Shown: piece after piece, positions 26,009 through 37,177 of the stretch
Numbering within the stretch: position 1 is the stretch's first letter
Layout of the letters: each line of letters starts with the position of its first letter
Origin: Eubacteriaceae bacterium
GTDB taxonomy: Bacteria > Bacillota > Clostridia > Eubacteriales > Eubacteriaceae
DNA: 64,000 nucleotides
Reading direction: 5' to 3'
NCBI GenBank assembly: GCA_012522805.1
Contig: JAAYJS010000023.1
Location: 57,976 to 121,975, forward strand
Position numbers and translations under genes: made by a program
The notes under the pieces: model-generated
What the model was told of the DNA's origin: nothing
Database searches by the model: none
Seen by the model: the letters and a program-made list of their open reading frames with translations, nothing else

Positions 26009-28174
26009 CTACAATCGAGATACCGAAATCACTTGGGGGATTTTATTGATTTTATTCATCATCAAGCTCAGTTCTCGTCTATTTTTTACTTCAAAGGCGA
26101 TGCGAATATAGGTAAAGCCGTCGTTGGCATCGTAGGCGGATATATTGGTCATGCGAATATTGGATTCGATGAAGACCTTTTGAACTTCAATTGTAATGCC
26201 CTCGCCGATGTGCGCCTTGATTTCCAACTCCGCATGGTAGGTTCCAACATAACCGTGTTTATTCCACTCGACCTTTACAATTCGGCTGGGATCTTTTAAA
26301 TCCATGACGTTTTTACAATCGCTTCGATGGACGGATATTCCCCTGCCCACTGTAATGTATCCTACGACGGGATCTCCGGGTAAGGGATGACAGCATTTAG
26401 CAAAATGCACGTCGATGTCGCTGTAACCGGCTACGGTGATATCGCTTAAACCGGTGCTTTTGCTTTCGACCGGGGTAACGATTTCCTTTTCTTCTTCCTT
26501 TGGAAATTCTTCGGGAAAAATCATTTGCATTTTCTGAAAAACCGTTTGGAAGCGAATACCGCCAAAACCGAGGGCAGCATAAAAATCGTTGAGATTTTTA
26601 TAACCCATCTTCTCGGCCACCACTTCTATTTCCGAGACGTTGGCCAGTTTGGAATCCTGTAAGCCTTCTCGCTTGAGCTCTCGCTCAATGATGTGTTTCC
26701 CCTTGGAAATATTTTCGTCTTTTTCTGCTTTCTTAAAAAACTGACGAATTTTATTCCGTGAGTTGGCGGACTTAACAATTTTCAACCAGTCCCTACTGGG
26801 GCCGTTGGAGTTTTTAGAAGTTAAGATTTCGATGATGTCTCCGTTTTTTAAGGTGTAGTTGAGAGGAACAATTCTCCCATTGACCTTAGCCCCGACGCAT
26901 TTGTTGCCGACATCGCTGTGAATGCGGTATGCAAAGTCCAGAGGGCATGCCCCTTGGGGCAGAGAGATGACCTCTCCTTGAGGTGTAAAAACGTATACCT
27001 CTTCGTTTAAAAAATCGACTTTAACGGTCTCCATCAAGTCGGTGGCTGTTTCCATTTCTTGTTGCCACTCGATGATTTGGCGTATCCAAGCGATCTTCTC
27101 GTCGAATTTATTGTCTTTCCTTTTGGAGCCTTCTTTATACTTCCAATGCGCGGCGATTCCGTATTCTGCAATTTTGTGCATTTCTTCGGTGCGCACTTGT
27201 ATTTCGAAGGGTTCGCCACTGGGCCCGATAACCGTCGTGTGAATGGATTGGTAGTTGTTGGGTTTTGGCGTTGCGATATAGTCTTTAAATAATCCGGGAA
27301 TCGGATTCCAAATTTGATGAACGGCACCGATAACAGCATAGCAATTGGGCAACGTGTCCACGATGATGCGCACGGCAACGAGGTCGTAAATTTCATCGAA
27401 CTCCTTGCGCTGAGCTTTCATTTTTTTATAAATGGAATAAAAGTGTTTGGGACGTCCGTAAACCTTTGCGGTGATGCCCGCTTTGTTTAGCGTCTCTTGG
27501 ATCATCTCAATGACCGTGTTGATGTAATCGTCCCGGCTTCTCTTTTTGAGTTTGACTTTTTTGACCAAATCGTAATAAGCCTTGGGATCCAAATATTTTA
27601 AGGAAAGATCTTCCAATTCCCCTTTAAGTTTTTGAATCCCCAAACGGTTGGCAATGGGCGCATAGATTTCCAAGGTTTCCTTAGCCTTTTCGACTTGCTT
27701 GTATTCTTTCATGTACTCTAAGGTGCGCATGTTATGCAGTCTGTCCACCAGTTTGATGATGACCACTCGGATATCCTTGGCCATGGCTAAGATCATTTTT
27801 CTAAGGTTTTCCGCTTGACTCTCTTCCTTGGATTGAAAGTCGATGCGCCCTATTTTAGTCACACCATCGACTAAATTGGCAACATCTTGGTTGAATTGCT
27901 TTTTGATCGTTTCATAAGAAACGTCCGTATCTTCGATAACATCGTGAAGGATGGCAGCGACGATGGTTTCCACGTCCATTCTAAATTCAACCAAAATATA
28001 GGCAACAGAAACAGGATGTATGATGTAGAGTTCACCAGACATCCTCCTTTGGTCTTTATGCGCTTCCTTAGCCAATTCAAATGCCCTTTGTATCATATCG
28101 ATATCGGCATCCGCATCGTTGGCTTTAACTAGGTTGATGACATTGTCTATTTTACTTTTTATTCCGTCGCTCAA
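26009..28174 (-). CDS. relA: Bifunctional (p)ppGpp synthetase/hydrolase
   Basis: The 721-residue stringent-response enzyme shows an HD hydrolase domain ('GELYIIHPVSVAYIL...AAILHDVIEDTDV', about 45-85), the synthetase domain ('YDLVAVRIIVDTLPNCYAVIGAVHQIWNPIPGLFKDYIATPKPNNYQSIHT', about 265-320), TGS (about 390-450) and a C-terminal ACT domain. The HD residues look intact, so it probably both makes and degrades (p)ppGpp. Confidence 0.96.
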   Translation of the reverse strand: MSDGIKSKIDNVINLVKANDADADIDMIQRAFELAKEAHKDQRRMSGELYIIHPVSVAYILVEFRMDVETIVAAILHDVIEDTDVSYETIKKQFNQDVANLVDGVTKIGRIDFQSKEESQAENLRKMILAMAKDIRVVIIKLVDRLHNMRTLEYMKEYKQVEKAKETLEIYAPIANRLGIQKLKGELEDLSLKYLDPKAYYDLVKKVKLKKRSRDDYINTVIEMIQETLNKAGITAKVYGRPKHFYSIYKKMKAQRKEFDEIYDLVAVRIIVDTLPNCYAVIGAVHQIWNPIPGLFKDYIATPKPNNYQSIHTTVIGPSGEPFEIQVRTEEMHKIAEYGIAAHWKYKEGSKRKDNKFDEKIAWIRQIIEWQQEMETATDLMETVKVDFLNEEVYVFTPQGEVISLPQGACPLDFAYRIHSDVGNKCVGAKVNGRIVPLNYTLKNGDIIEILTSKNSNGPSRDWLKIVKSANSRNKIRQFFKKAEKDENISKGKHIIERELKREGLQDSKLANVSEIEVVAEKMGYKNLNDFYAALGFGGIRFQTVFQKMQMIFPEEFPKEEEKEIVTPVESKSTGLSDITVAGYSDIDVHFAKCCHPLPGDPVVGYITVGRGISVHRSDCKNVMDLKDPSRIVKVEWNKHGYVGTYHAELEIKAHIGEGITIEVQKVFIESNIRMTNISAYDANDGFTYIRIAFEVKNRRELSLMMNKINKIPQVISVSRL

Positions 28175-28233
28175 TCCAACCGACCTCTTTCATCTTTATT
28201 AAGCATAGATTCTTGCAAGCTCAAACATTAACA

Positions 28234-28761
28234 CTAACGATCGTATCTCACTAAACTTTTAATCGTGTATTCCTTCAGCAGTTCCCTGCCCTTTAACTCT
28301 TCCAGTTCTATCAAAAACAACGCACCGGCTACTTCGCCTCCCAGACGTTCCACCAAATTACAGGTGGCTTTCATCGTGCCCCCCGTGGCCAATAAATCGT
28401 CGATGATTAGAACCCTATCTCCCGGTTCTACGGCATGTTCTTGAATTTGAACAATGTTCTCTCCATACTCCAAGCTGTAGGATTCCGTTTCTACGATTCC
28501 CGGAAGTTTTCCCGGTTTTCTGACGGGAACCAAGGCGACCTTCAACAGATATGCCAGAGGAGAGGCAAAAAAGTAACCTCTGGATTCCGGTGCACAAATC
28601 TTGTTGATATCTAAAGCTTTGGCAAATTTAAAATAAGTGTCGATTACTTCCGTAAAAGCATCGGGATCAATGAGAACGCTGTTGATATCTTTAAAACTTA
28701 TCCCTTCGATGGGAAAATCTTCATAAACATGGATCTTTTCTTTCAGTTCTTCCAGTGGCAT
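28234..28761 (-). CDS. apt: Adenine phosphoribosyltransferase
   Basis: The 175-residue purine-salvage enzyme has the PRPP loop 'VLIIDDLLATGGTMKA' and N-terminal 'YEDFPIEGISFKDINSVL'. It lies between recJ and relA, the usual recJ-apt-relA order of Firmicutes. Confidence 0.95.
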   Translation of the reverse strand: MPLEELKEKIHVYEDFPIEGISFKDINSVLIDPDAFTEVIDTYFKFAKALDINKICAPESRGYFFASPLAYLLKVALVPVRKPGKLPGIVETESYSLEYGENIVQIQEHAVEPGDRVLIIDDLLATGGTMKATCNLVERLGGEVAGALFLIELEELKGRELLKEYTIKSLVRYDR

Positions 28762-28783
28762 TTCTAAAAACTCACTTTCCTTA

Positions 28784-30808
28784 TTAACGTGAATACGTTT
28801 TTAATTTTATCATTAACGGGGCTTTTTGAATATCTTTTTTATCTCTCGTTTTGTGAATTTTAAAAGATAATGATTCATCTTCTATTGTATAGGATATCAA
28901 ATCTAATTCAACTAGTATTTCTAAGACAAACAAAAGTTTTATAAAATCCGTATGGCTGTGCAGTGGATAAGGGCTTTGGGTCTTTCTCAACCATTGATAA
29001 ATTTCTACACAAGCTCCACGGTCGATGTCGACGTTTTGCAGTCTTTGTAATTCGATAGAACTTAAGGGAGCACCTAGGGATACTTTGTTGAGGACCGATC
29101 GGGCTTGCTTGTGGGCAGTTTCAGAATTTATTTTTAAATCCTGAATTACCCATTGTAAGTTCTCCATACCGCGAAACCGATTGATCGTCGGTTGGGCAAC
29201 CACCGATACCACATGGTGGTTGGATACGGGAAAGCGTCCCTTAGCTCTGAAGGCAATGGCTTTTTCCGTGCCCAGTTGAAAGCTCAAATGGTTTTGCTCT
29301 TGACCCAACCAGCGCACATTGTCCACCACTTCGTTTTCAATGCAAACCAAGGGTTTCGGATTGCCTAGGCCGTAGGGTTCAAAGCGCTCGATGTTTTTGA
29401 CGTTTTCCAAACTCATCTCCTTGGAAGAGATGGCCACATCGTAGGAGATGGTCTTGATATTGTATTGTTTTTGATTTTTTTCTTCCGCCCGTTGCAACAA
29501 CGCCCTGTAAAATGTCGCGATATTTTCAGGTTCAATGCTGAAACCCGCCGCTTGGTTGTGCCCGCCATAGTTGATGAGGTGTTCCCCCGTCTCTTTTAAA
29601 TACTCATAGATAGAGGTACCCACGACGGAACGGCAAGAGCCCTTGGCCACACCCTTGTCGTCCAACCCGATAACGATGGTCGGTTTGTACCAAATTTCCT
29701 GAATTTTAGATGCAACAATACCGATGACACCGGTGTGCCATTCGGGGTGATAGGCCAACAAAATGTCTTTCTTTTCATCTTCTGCTTGGCGGATAGCTGT
29801 AACGGCCTGGCGGGTCATATCTCTTTCGATGCGTTGGCGCTCATCGTTGAAATCCTTCAGTTTACGGGCGATTGTTTCGGTCCCTTCCGCTCCTTCGGAC
29901 AACAACAAGGCGACAACACAATCCCCGACATCCAAACGTCCGGGAGCATTGAGTTGCGGCCCGAGGATAAAACTGACCTGCCCGGCATTGAGTTGCTCCA
30001 GGCGATTGACCTGCATCATCGCTGCGATACCGGGGTTTTTAGGGCCTTCATTGATGCTTTTTAAACCGTGATACACCAGAATGCGGTTTTCTTCCACAAT
30101 GGGTACCATATCTGCAATGGTTGCCAACGCGACGCACTCCAGCATATTGAGAAGGTCCACCTCTGCGGGGCGCACCGTCAACAAGGCCTGTATCAGTTTA
30201 AAGGCGACACCGGCACCGCAAAGTTCGTGAAAAGGGTAGGTGTTGTCTTCCCTTTTGACATCCACCACCGCAACAGCGTCCGGAAGCATACCCGGGCATT
30301 CGTGGTGGTCCGTTACGATGGTATCGATACCCAAGCTTTTTGCATAAGCGATCTCTTCGCCTGCAGCGATACCGTTGTCGACCGTTATGATCAACGATAC
30401 CCCATCCTCGTTTAATTGGGTAATCACACCTTTGTGGAGACCATACCCTTCCAGATGGCGATTGGAAATATGATAGCGCACACGGCCGCCGGCGGCATTC
30501 AAATAGCGACACAGCACGGCCGTACCCACAGTGCCGTCGGCATCGTAATCGCCATAGACGCAAATTTTTTCTTGTTGTTCAATGGCATCGACGATGCGTG
30601 TAACGGCTTTTTTCATGTCCGGCAATAGAAAAGGATCGTGCAGATCTTCCAGACGCGGTTTCAAAAATGAGGTCATCGCTTCCGGGGAAGACAAACCCCT
30701 GCGGTAAAGAATTTCTGCCGTGATGGTATCGATTCCCATTTGCGCTGCGTTTTTTTTGATTTGTTCATCATCAATGACGATGTCGTTTCTTATTTTCCAT
30801 TGTGACAT
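28784..30808 (-). CDS. recJ: Single-stranded-DNA exonuclease RecJ
   Basis: This 5'-3' exonuclease for recombination and repair has the DHH-family motifs 'VYGDYDADGTVGTAVL' and 'IVTDHHE', the DHHA1 motif 'INYGGHNQAAGFSIE' (about 400) and an OB fold. At 674 residues it is longer than the catalytic core (about 560) and carries the C-terminal extension seen in many Firmicutes RecJ. Confidence 0.94.
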   Translation of the reverse strand: MSQWKIRNDIVIDDEQIKKNAAQMGIDTITAEILYRRGLSSPEAMTSFLKPRLEDLHDPFLLPDMKKAVTRIVDAIEQQEKICVYGDYDADGTVGTAVLCRYLNAAGGRVRYHISNRHLEGYGLHKGVITQLNEDGVSLIITVDNGIAAGEEIAYAKSLGIDTIVTDHHECPGMLPDAVAVVDVKREDNTYPFHELCGAGVAFKLIQALLTVRPAEVDLLNMLECVALATIADMVPIVEENRILVYHGLKSINEGPKNPGIAAMMQVNRLEQLNAGQVSFILGPQLNAPGRLDVGDCVVALLLSEGAEGTETIARKLKDFNDERQRIERDMTRQAVTAIRQAEDEKKDILLAYHPEWHTGVIGIVASKIQEIWYKPTIVIGLDDKGVAKGSCRSVVGTSIYEYLKETGEHLINYGGHNQAAGFSIEPENIATFYRALLQRAEEKNQKQYNIKTISYDVAISSKEMSLENVKNIERFEPYGLGNPKPLVCIENEVVDNVRWLGQEQNHLSFQLGTEKAIAFRAKGRFPVSNHHVVSVVAQPTINRFRGMENLQWVIQDLKINSETAHKQARSVLNKVSLGAPLSSIELQRLQNVDIDRGACVEIYQWLRKTQSPYPLHSHTDFIKLLFVLEILVELDLISYTIEDESLSFKIHKTRDKKDIQKAPLMIKLKTYSR

Positions 30809-30927
30809 GATCGCTCCGAATCTTTTTATGTATAAAAATCCATTTTTCTTAAAACGGGACTCTGCTCTTCAGCAAGCCACACCTTTTGGGTAGTTGCATC
30901 TCGATAGAAAAATCTCGCCGATATCAA

Positions 30928-31013
30928 ATAAAATCGCCGAACTTCAAGGCACAATCGTCGCCTTTTCATACATCTCAGATAGGCGCCTTGCCCTTGAGTG
31001 CAAGCGATTTTAT
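30928..31013 (-). other. Nested stem-loop element between secF and recJ
   Basis: On the minus strand three stems nest inside 86 nt: ATAAAATCGC/GCGATTTTAT (10 bp), TCAAGG/CCTTGA (6 bp) and CGCCT/AGGCG (5 bp). No T-tract follows and no credible ORF is present in the 232 bp spacer. It may be a regulatory leader for recJ, an RNA-processing site or an interspersed repeat copy. Confidence 0.5.
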
Positions 31014-31040
31014 CGAATCATTCATATGTTTTTGGTTATT

Positions 31041-31949
31041 TTATCCTCGCACTCGCTTTGCCTTTTGAGTAAAGCGAGAGTGGGGGAATTTTTTCTCCAA
31101 CAGCACCCAAATAGGGCTGGCGACAAAAATCGATGAATAACAACCGATGATTAAACCGACTATAAGGGGTAGCGCAAAATCTCGAATAGCAACACCGCCA
31201 AAAATATAGAGACTTGTAACCGCCATTAAGGTGGTCAGGGTTGTATTGACGCTTCTCCTTAAGGATTGGTTAATGGAGCGATTGACCAATTCATCCACAT
31301 CCATTTTTTTGTAAAGTCGACTGTTTTCTCTGATTCTGTCAAAGACGACAATGGTGTCGTTAATGGAATACCCTAAAATGGTTAAAATCGCTGCAATAAA
31401 CGGGCTGTTGACGGGTATTCTGAAAAAAGAATACACTCCGATCATAATGATCACGTCGTGGATCAACGCCGATACTGCCGCCAAACCGAAAAAGAATTGA
31501 AAGCGAAAGGTAATGTACACCAAAATCATGACGACCACCACAGTGGAGGCAAGAGCCGCATTCTTGGCAGTTTCGCCACCGATGGTGGGAGAAATGGTGT
31601 CGATGGACAATAAGTCTTTATCCTCTAAGCCATATTCTTTCTTGAATCCCTCAAAAATCTCTTTACGCTGTTTTTCATCTAGGTTTTCCTTGGTTCCGAT
31701 GATGATATTCGTTTTGTCATCCCCCGCATAGGTGATGTCTGCTCCTTTGTCGTAGGGGTCTACAATTTTTCGGGCATCTTCGGTTTTAAAGTGTTGGTGC
31801 AAATCGATGGTGATGATGGTACCGCCTAAAAAGTCGATGCCGTAGTTTAAACCCTGCACCAAAAAAGAACCAATGGTCAATAAGAGCATCAAACCGGATA
31901 AGATAAACCATATTTTTGTTTTTTCAATTATTTTGAAATTATTTTTCAT
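31041..31949 (-). CDS. secF: Protein translocase subunit SecF
   Basis: SecF works with SecD to pull exported proteins through SecYEG using the ion gradient. It has a first span near residue 12-30, 'GIDFLGGTI', a short extracellular domain, and five further spans including 'ILGYSINDTIVVFDRIREN', the RND-type signature. Length is 302. It lies 12 bp after secD. Confidence 0.96.
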   Translation of the reverse strand: MKNNFKIIEKTKIWFILSGLMLLLTIGSFLVQGLNYGIDFLGGTIITIDLHQHFKTEDARKIVDPYDKGADITYAGDDKTNIIIGTKENLDEKQRKEIFEGFKKEYGLEDKDLLSIDTISPTIGGETAKNAALASTVVVVMILVYITFRFQFFFGLAAVSALIHDVIIMIGVYSFFRIPVNSPFIAAILTILGYSINDTIVVFDRIRENSRLYKKMDVDELVNRSINQSLRRSVNTTLTTLMAVTSLYIFGGVAIRDFALPLIVGLIIGCYSSIFVASPIWVLLEKKFPHSRFTQKAKRVRG

Positions 31950-31961
31950 TCCAGTCTCCCC

Positions 31962-33221
31962 TTATATCCCATAGAATTGTTCGCTCTCGATAAACTCGGC
32001 GCCGACAAACCATTTGATCAATTGTTTTGTCAGAACAACCGCAGTCAATAAAGAGATGACAATACCCAATACCAAGGTCACCGCAAAGCCTTGAACCGAT
32101 CCCGTACCTAGGACGTATAAAACAATACCGGCAATCAAGGTGGTGATATTGGAGTCCATAATGGTGGTCATGGCTCTGCCGAAGCCTGCGTCGATGGCGG
32201 AACCTAAGGAACGGCCCGTACGCGCTTCGTCCTTGATCCTCTCAAAGATAATGACGTTGGCATCCACCGCCATACCCACCGACAAGATCATACCTGCAAT
32301 ACCCGGTAAGGTCAAAACGACGTTCAATGCTGTCATTAAATAAAAATTAAACATAATGAATACCAAGAGGGCAATATCCGCAACCATGCCTAAGCCTCTG
32401 TAAAAGATCAGCATGAAGATAAAGACACCGATAATACCAATCATACCTGCCTTGGCGGATTGTATCAAAGAGTCTTGCCCTAGGGTTGGGCCGATGGTTT
32501 TAACTTCTAAAGGGCTCATTTTTAATGGTAATGCACCACCGCGAATCAATTCTGCCAAGCGCCCCGCTTCGTTCATATCCCTTAAGCCTTCGATGATGGC
32601 TTCCCCTTGGGTAATGACCACGTTGACGACGGGCTCTGAAATAATGTCGTCGTCTAATTTGATTTTAATGGTTTGACCAATAAACTTTTCTGTCGCTTCT
32701 GCAAAGAGTTTGGTACCGTCTTCGTTGAATTTTAAAGTGACAACCGGTTTTTCGATACCGGTAGAACCGGCATTTTTAACGGCCTTGGAGTCGATCACAT
32801 CCTTACCCGTTAAAATAACGTTGCCGTCGGGCCCGACAAATTCCAATTGTGCGGTTTTTCCGATCATTTCAAGGGCTTCCTGTTGGTCTTGAATGGAAGG
32901 AATGGAAACCCTAATGCGGTCCTCTCCTTGTTTGGCTACTGTCGCATTGGTGACACCCATGGTATCCACCCGTTTGGTGATGGCGGCGATGGTCGCTTCC
33001 ATTTTTTCCGCTGTGACGCCGTCGGCATCATCGGAATCAGCTTGAAGGACCACATTCACACCGCCGGTCAAATCTAAACCGTAGTGCAAATGCTGTTGAA
33101 CTTTACCGATATCGTAAATACCGATTGAGATGCCACGAAACATGACAAACCCTAAAACTGCGATGATGCCCAGCGCCAGTAAAAAACGCCACGCATTTTT
33201 TTTGCTCCTTTTGGATTTCAA
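31962..33221 (-). CDS. secD: Protein translocase subunit SecD
   Basis: The product has an N-terminal span, the 'HYGLDLTGGVNVVLQ' signature, a large outside domain, and a five-span C-terminal block with 'SVGMAVDANVIIFERIKDE'. The start is ambiguous: a TTG at 33221 is correctly spaced after AAGGAGA and gives 419 residues; an ATG six codons upstream (33239) lacks a good site and overlaps the Shine-Dalgarno. Confidence 0.94.
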   Translation of the reverse strand: MKSKRSKKNAWRFLLALGIIAVLGFVMFRGISIGIYDIGKVQQHLHYGLDLTGGVNVVLQADSDDADGVTAEKMEATIAAITKRVDTMGVTNATVAKQGEDRIRVSIPSIQDQQEALEMIGKTAQLEFVGPDGNVILTGKDVIDSKAVKNAGSTGIEKPVVTLKFNEDGTKLFAEATEKFIGQTIKIKLDDDIISEPVVNVVITQGEAIIEGLRDMNEAGRLAELIRGGALPLKMSPLEVKTIGPTLGQDSLIQSAKAGMIGIIGVFIFMLIFYRGLGMVADIALLVFIMFNFYLMTALNVVLTLPGIAGMILSVGMAVDANVIIFERIKDEARTGRSLGSAIDAGFGRAMTTIMDSNITTLIAGIVLYVLGTGSVQGFAVTLVLGIVISLLTAVVLTKQLIKWFVGAEFIESEQFYGI

Positions 33222-33281
33222 TACTTTTCTCCTTAACATAGTTATTGCTCTCACAAGTGCTGTCGTACTTACAAATGTCGT

Positions 33282-34223
33282 TCAAGCCCCGGTACTATGC
33301 TTTTTGATCAGCAACAGGGCATTTCTTTTGATGATTTTAAAACCTCGCCATCCCATAGCGGTATGGCCATAGGTTCTTTTAAAGTTCTCATCGGTCATTT
33401 GAATAAAACCTTTTAACTTTGGCGCGATATAACGCAAATCCTCTACAGAAGGTTTGCGAACTTTGGCGTTAAAAGGGCACGCGTATTGACAGATATCGCA
33501 ACCATATAGATAGGTTTGAATTCTTTTCTCCTCACTGGGGTTTAAAGATTTTTTCTGAGTTAAATAAGAGATGCAACGGGTAGGCTCTAAGCAAAAGCCT
33601 TCTCCCAAGGCTTTGTGTGGACAAGCTCGGACACAGCGTTCGCAAGTACCACAACGCGATGCCATGGGTTTCTTTTTTTTAAAATCTATTTTTCTATCTA
33701 CGAGAATTTGCCCAATGTTGAAAAAACTGCCATAATCGGGGTGTATCAACAAGTTGTTTTTGCCAAAAAATCCCAAACCGGCTTCATAGGCACTCTCTCT
33801 ATCCACCAAGCGGGCATTGTCGACGAAAATGCGGTAAACCATGGGGCCGAATTGTTGAACCAATTGTTCCATGAAGCTCTTCGCTTTTTCTTGCAATACC
33901 CGGTGGTAATCTCTTCCCCAGGCTATTTCGGCAATGCGTCCTCTTCCCTTTTCATTGAAGGGTGGCGGTGTTCCACCATAGGGTACGCCAAAAACAATGA
34001 TGGTCTGCACTTGCTCAAAAGCTTTGCAAAAATTAATTCTATCACGAACAGCAACTTTTTCAAACTCCGTTTTTCCCATAGCCTCTCGTTGCAAGAGCCT
34101 TTTACCGGCATCCACCAAAGGATCGGGAGATAAAAATCCGATCATTGGAATACCTTGAGTTTGTGCACATTTAAGGACGTCCTTGTCGCTTAGAGTTGCA
34201 ATTGATGTTCTATCTTTTGCCAT
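33282..34223 (-). CDS. queG: Epoxyqueuosine reductase
   Basis: QueG makes queuosine in tRNA using cobalamin and two [4Fe-4S] clusters, so it shares the corrinoid need of the acs cluster. The ferredoxin motifs 'CGTCERCVRACP' and 'CDICQYACPFN' lie at about 190 and 243, and 'DNARLVDRESAYEAGLGFFGKNNLLIHP' is the conserved active-site block. Length is 313. The start overlaps engB by 34 bp, which is long but has no better alternative. Confidence 0.92.
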   Translation of the reverse strand: MAKDRTSIATLSDKDVLKCAQTQGIPMIGFLSPDPLVDAGKRLLQREAMGKTEFEKVAVRDRINFCKAFEQVQTIIVFGVPYGGTPPPFNEKGRGRIAEIAWGRDYHRVLQEKAKSFMEQLVQQFGPMVYRIFVDNARLVDRESAYEAGLGFFGKNNLLIHPDYGSFFNIGQILVDRKIDFKKKKPMASRCGTCERCVRACPHKALGEGFCLEPTRCISYLTQKKSLNPSEEKRIQTYLYGCDICQYACPFNAKVRKPSVEDLRYIAPKLKGFIQMTDENFKRTYGHTAMGWRGFKIIKRNALLLIKKHSTGA

Positions 34224-34774
34224 ATCTTCTCTTTTCCTTTTTTAGTGGTAGCAGAGAAAAAAATATAACCATCTTCATCTAAATCCAAGGTGTCTTTGAG
34301 GGTCTTCATCGAGCGACTCAATTGGTTCTTGGACAATTTATCGGATTTTGATGCGATCACCAAGGGTTTAATCTGATAGTATTCGAGCCATCGGTACATC
34401 AGCACATCGTCCTCCGTAGGTGGGTGACGGCTATCAACCAACAGCAGCACCATCTTTAAATGTTCTCTTGTAAGAAGATAGGTCTCGATCATTTTGCCAA
34501 ATCTCTCTCTCTCTTTTTTCGAGACTTTAGCGTACCCGTAACCCGGCATGTCTACAAAATAAAAACGTTCGTTGAGCCGATAAAAATTGATGGTTTGCGT
34601 TTTTCCCGGCTGAGAAGAGGTCCGCGCCAAGTCCCTTCGATCGATCATGGCATTGATGAACGAGGACTTACCCACGTTGGAACGTCCGAGAAGAACCACC
34701 TCCGGGAGGTGGTCTTCCGGGTATTGTTCCGGTCGAACAGCCGAAATGACTATTTCCGCTGTGTTTATGAACAT
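34190..34774 (-). CDS. engB: Ribosome biogenesis GTPase EngB
   Basis: The 194-residue GTPase assists 50S assembly. All G motifs are present: '[13 protein letters not shown]', '[12 protein letters not shown]', '[10 protein letters not shown]' and 'SKSDKL'. It overlaps the lon stop by 10 bp, the standard lon-ysxC pair of Firmicutes. Confidence 0.96.
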   Translation of the reverse strand: MFINTAEIVISAVRPEQYPEDHLPEVVLLGRSNVGKSSFINAMIDRRDLARTSSQPGKTQTINFYRLNERFYFVDMPGYGYAKVSKKERERFGKMIETYLLTREHLKMVLLLVDSRHPPTEDDVLMYRWLEYYQIKPLVIASKSDKLSKNQLSRSMKTLKDTLDLDEDGYIFFSATTKKGKEKIWQKIEHQLQL

Positions 34775-37152
34775 AAAATATCACCAAAAACCGTGTTCAC
34801 CACTTCGTCCATTCTGCTGACTTGAACGATTTCCAAATCTTTTAAAATAATATCCGGCACGTCTTCCAAATCTTTGTCGTTATCTTTTGGAATACAAACT
34901 TTTTTAATACCGGCGCGATGGGCAGCGGTCAGTTTTTCGCGAAGCCCACCGATGGGTAGGACGCGACCACTCAAGGTGATTTCTCCGGTCATTGCAAGAT
35001 TTTGGGACACGCCCTTTTTAGTCAGAGCCGATATCAACGCTGTGGTCATGGTAATCCCTGCAGAAGGGCCATCCTTTGGAACAGCTCCCTCAGGTACGTG
35101 AACGTGAATATCCTTTTTTTCATAAAAATCTTCGGGGATACCCAGACAATCGTATTGCGAGCGGATATAGCTGATGGCCGCTTTAACAGATTCCTGCATA
35201 ATCTCACCCAATTGTCCGGTAATCTCCACTTTGCCTTTACCGCGTACGACAACCACTTCGATTTGAAGGGTTTCGCCTCCCACAGCCGTCCATGCCAAGC
35301 CGTTGACCAAGCCGACAACTTTTTCGTCTGTCGCCAAGTCGAAGTGGTACTTATTTTTGCCCAAGTACTTATTGACATTCCTTTGCGTGATGAAAACGCC
35401 GTCCTTATCGAATTCGACTATTTCCTTGGCTGCAACGCGGGCAACGCGAGCTATTTTTCTGTCCAGTTCCCGGACGCCGGACTCTCTCGTATGATAGGAG
35501 ATGATGCTCTCCAAAGCATTTTCACTGATTCTAAAATTATCTTCATTCAATCCGTGAATTTCTCTTTGCTTCGGTATGAGATAGCGTTTGGCAATTTCCA
35601 ATTTCTCGCTTTCCACGTAACCGTTGACCTCTATGACCTCCATTCGATCCAGTAAAGGACGCGGAATGGTGGCGACAGTGTTGGCAGTGGTCAAGAAAAG
35701 AACTTTGGACAAATCGAAGGGCAGTTCCAAATAATTATCCGTGAAGGTGCCGTTTTGTTCCGGATCTAAAACTTCCAATAAAGCCGATGCCGGGTCTCCT
35801 CTAAAGTCTTGGCTGAGCTTATCCACTTCGTCCAGTAGGAATAAGGGGTTGGAGGACTTTGCTTGTTTGATGTGATAGATAATGCGCCCCGGTATCGCCC
35901 CCACATAGGTGCGGCGGTGGCCCCTTATTTCGGCTTCGTCCCGCATGCCACCGAGGGACATGCGAATGTATTTTCTACCCAAGGCCTCTGCAATGGATTT
36001 GGCGATAGACGTTTTTCCAACTCCCGGGGGGCCTACGAGACAAATAATCGGCGATTTTAAATTATCCGCCAGTTTTAAAACCGAGATGTACTCTAAGATT
36101 CTCTCTTTCACCGACTCTAAAGCGTAGTGGTCCTTGTCCAAAATTTTTCTGGCTTTGGCCACATCGACAGTTTCTTCGGTGTAAACCTTCCAAGGTAAAT
36201 CCAAGATCCATTCGATATAGCTTTCGATGACGCCGGATTCAGCGGAGCCTGCAGGTACTTTCCGCAAGCGATTGATTTCATTGTGCACCTTTGAGCGCAC
36301 CTCTTGGCTCACATCCAGAGCTGCCAATCGTTTTTCGTAATCTTCAATCTGGTCGACGGTATCTTCTTCACCCAATTCATCTTGGATAATTTTAATTTGT
36401 TCTCTTAAAACGTAATCTCTTTGGTTTTTGTCTAATTCGGCTCGAACTTTTTCTTCGATCTGTTGTTCGATTTTAATCATCTCGATTTCCGAAACGATGA
36501 CCTCGTAGGTTGCCAAAAGTCGCTTCTCAATATTGCGTTCCTGCAAAATCTTTTGAGCATCCTTCCCGTCAATCATCAAATTGGAACAGACCACGTCGAT
36601 CATTTGATCGGGATTGTCTACAATTTCCAACAGATTCATGATATCCGATGAGGATTTTCTATTGTAGGTTAAATATTTTTGCAAAGCACTTTTGACCATG
36701 CGAATCAAGGCTTTTGTCTCTGCAGTTTCGATATAGGTGGCTGTGATCGGACTATAGATGATTTCAAAGAAGGGTTCATATTGCGTGTATTCCACAATCT
36801 CCGCCCTTTCCTTAATCTCTACTAAAACCCGGATAACATTTTCGGGCATTTTCAGCATTTGTTTAATTTTTGCGACACAGCCTACTTCATAAACCTCTTC
36901 CGGGTTGGGGTTTTCTTCTTTGATGTCTTTTTGTTCGGAAAGCAAAATAATTTGATCCCTCGTCATCGCCGCTTCTATAGCATTGATAGACTTGGTGCGG
37001 CCAATATCGAAGTGGATCACCATACCGGGAAACACGCTGGTGCCTCGCATCGGAATGAGAGGTATCGCTTTTGATTCAAGAACCGTTTGGTTTTGCTCCT
37101 CCGAATGTATGTGGTAACCTTCCACATAAGGTTCTATTTTTTTTATATTCAT
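34765..37152 (-). CDS. lon: ATP-dependent protease Lon
   Basis: The 795-residue protease degrades damaged and regulatory proteins. It has the N-terminal substrate domain ('[15 protein letters not shown]'), AAA+ motifs '[13 protein letters not shown]' and 'LLDEVDKL', and the Ser-Lys dyad in '[11 protein letters not shown]' and '[18 protein letters not shown]'. The ATG at 37152 follows AGAGGAA; the track start is 8 codons earlier, inside the terminator region. Confidence 0.97.
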   Translation of the reverse strand: MNIKKIEPYVEGYHIHSEEQNQTVLESKAIPLIPMRGTSVFPGMVIHFDIGRTKSINAIEAAMTRDQIILLSEQKDIKEENPNPEEVYEVGCVAKIKQMLKMPENVIRVLVEIKERAEIVEYTQYEPFFEIIYSPITATYIETAETKALIRMVKSALQKYLTYNRKSSSDIMNLLEIVDNPDQMIDVVCSNLMIDGKDAQKILQERNIEKRLLATYEVIVSEIEMIKIEQQIEEKVRAELDKNQRDYVLREQIKIIQDELGEEDTVDQIEDYEKRLAALDVSQEVRSKVHNEINRLRKVPAGSAESGVIESYIEWILDLPWKVYTEETVDVAKARKILDKDHYALESVKERILEYISVLKLADNLKSPIICLVGPPGVGKTSIAKSIAEALGRKYIRMSLGGMRDEAEIRGHRRTYVGAIPGRIIYHIKQAKSSNPLFLLDEVDKLSQDFRGDPASALLEVLDPEQNGTFTDNYLELPFDLSKVLFLTTANTVATIPRPLLDRMEVIEVNGYVESEKLEIAKRYLIPKQREIHGLNEDNFRISENALESIISYHTRESGVRELDRKIARVARVAAKEIVEFDKDGVFITQRNVNKYLGKNKYHFDLATDEKVVGLVNGLAWTAVGGETLQIEVVVVRGKGKVEITGQLGEIMQESVKAAISYIRSQYDCLGIPEDFYEKKDIHVHVPEGAVPKDGPSAGITMTTALISALTKKGVSQNLAMTGEITLSGRVLPIGGLREKLTAAHRAGIKKVCIPKDNDKDLEDVPDIILKDLEIVQVSRMDEVVNTVFGDILCS

Positions 37153-37177
37153 ATTATTTCCTCTAAATACAATCATA

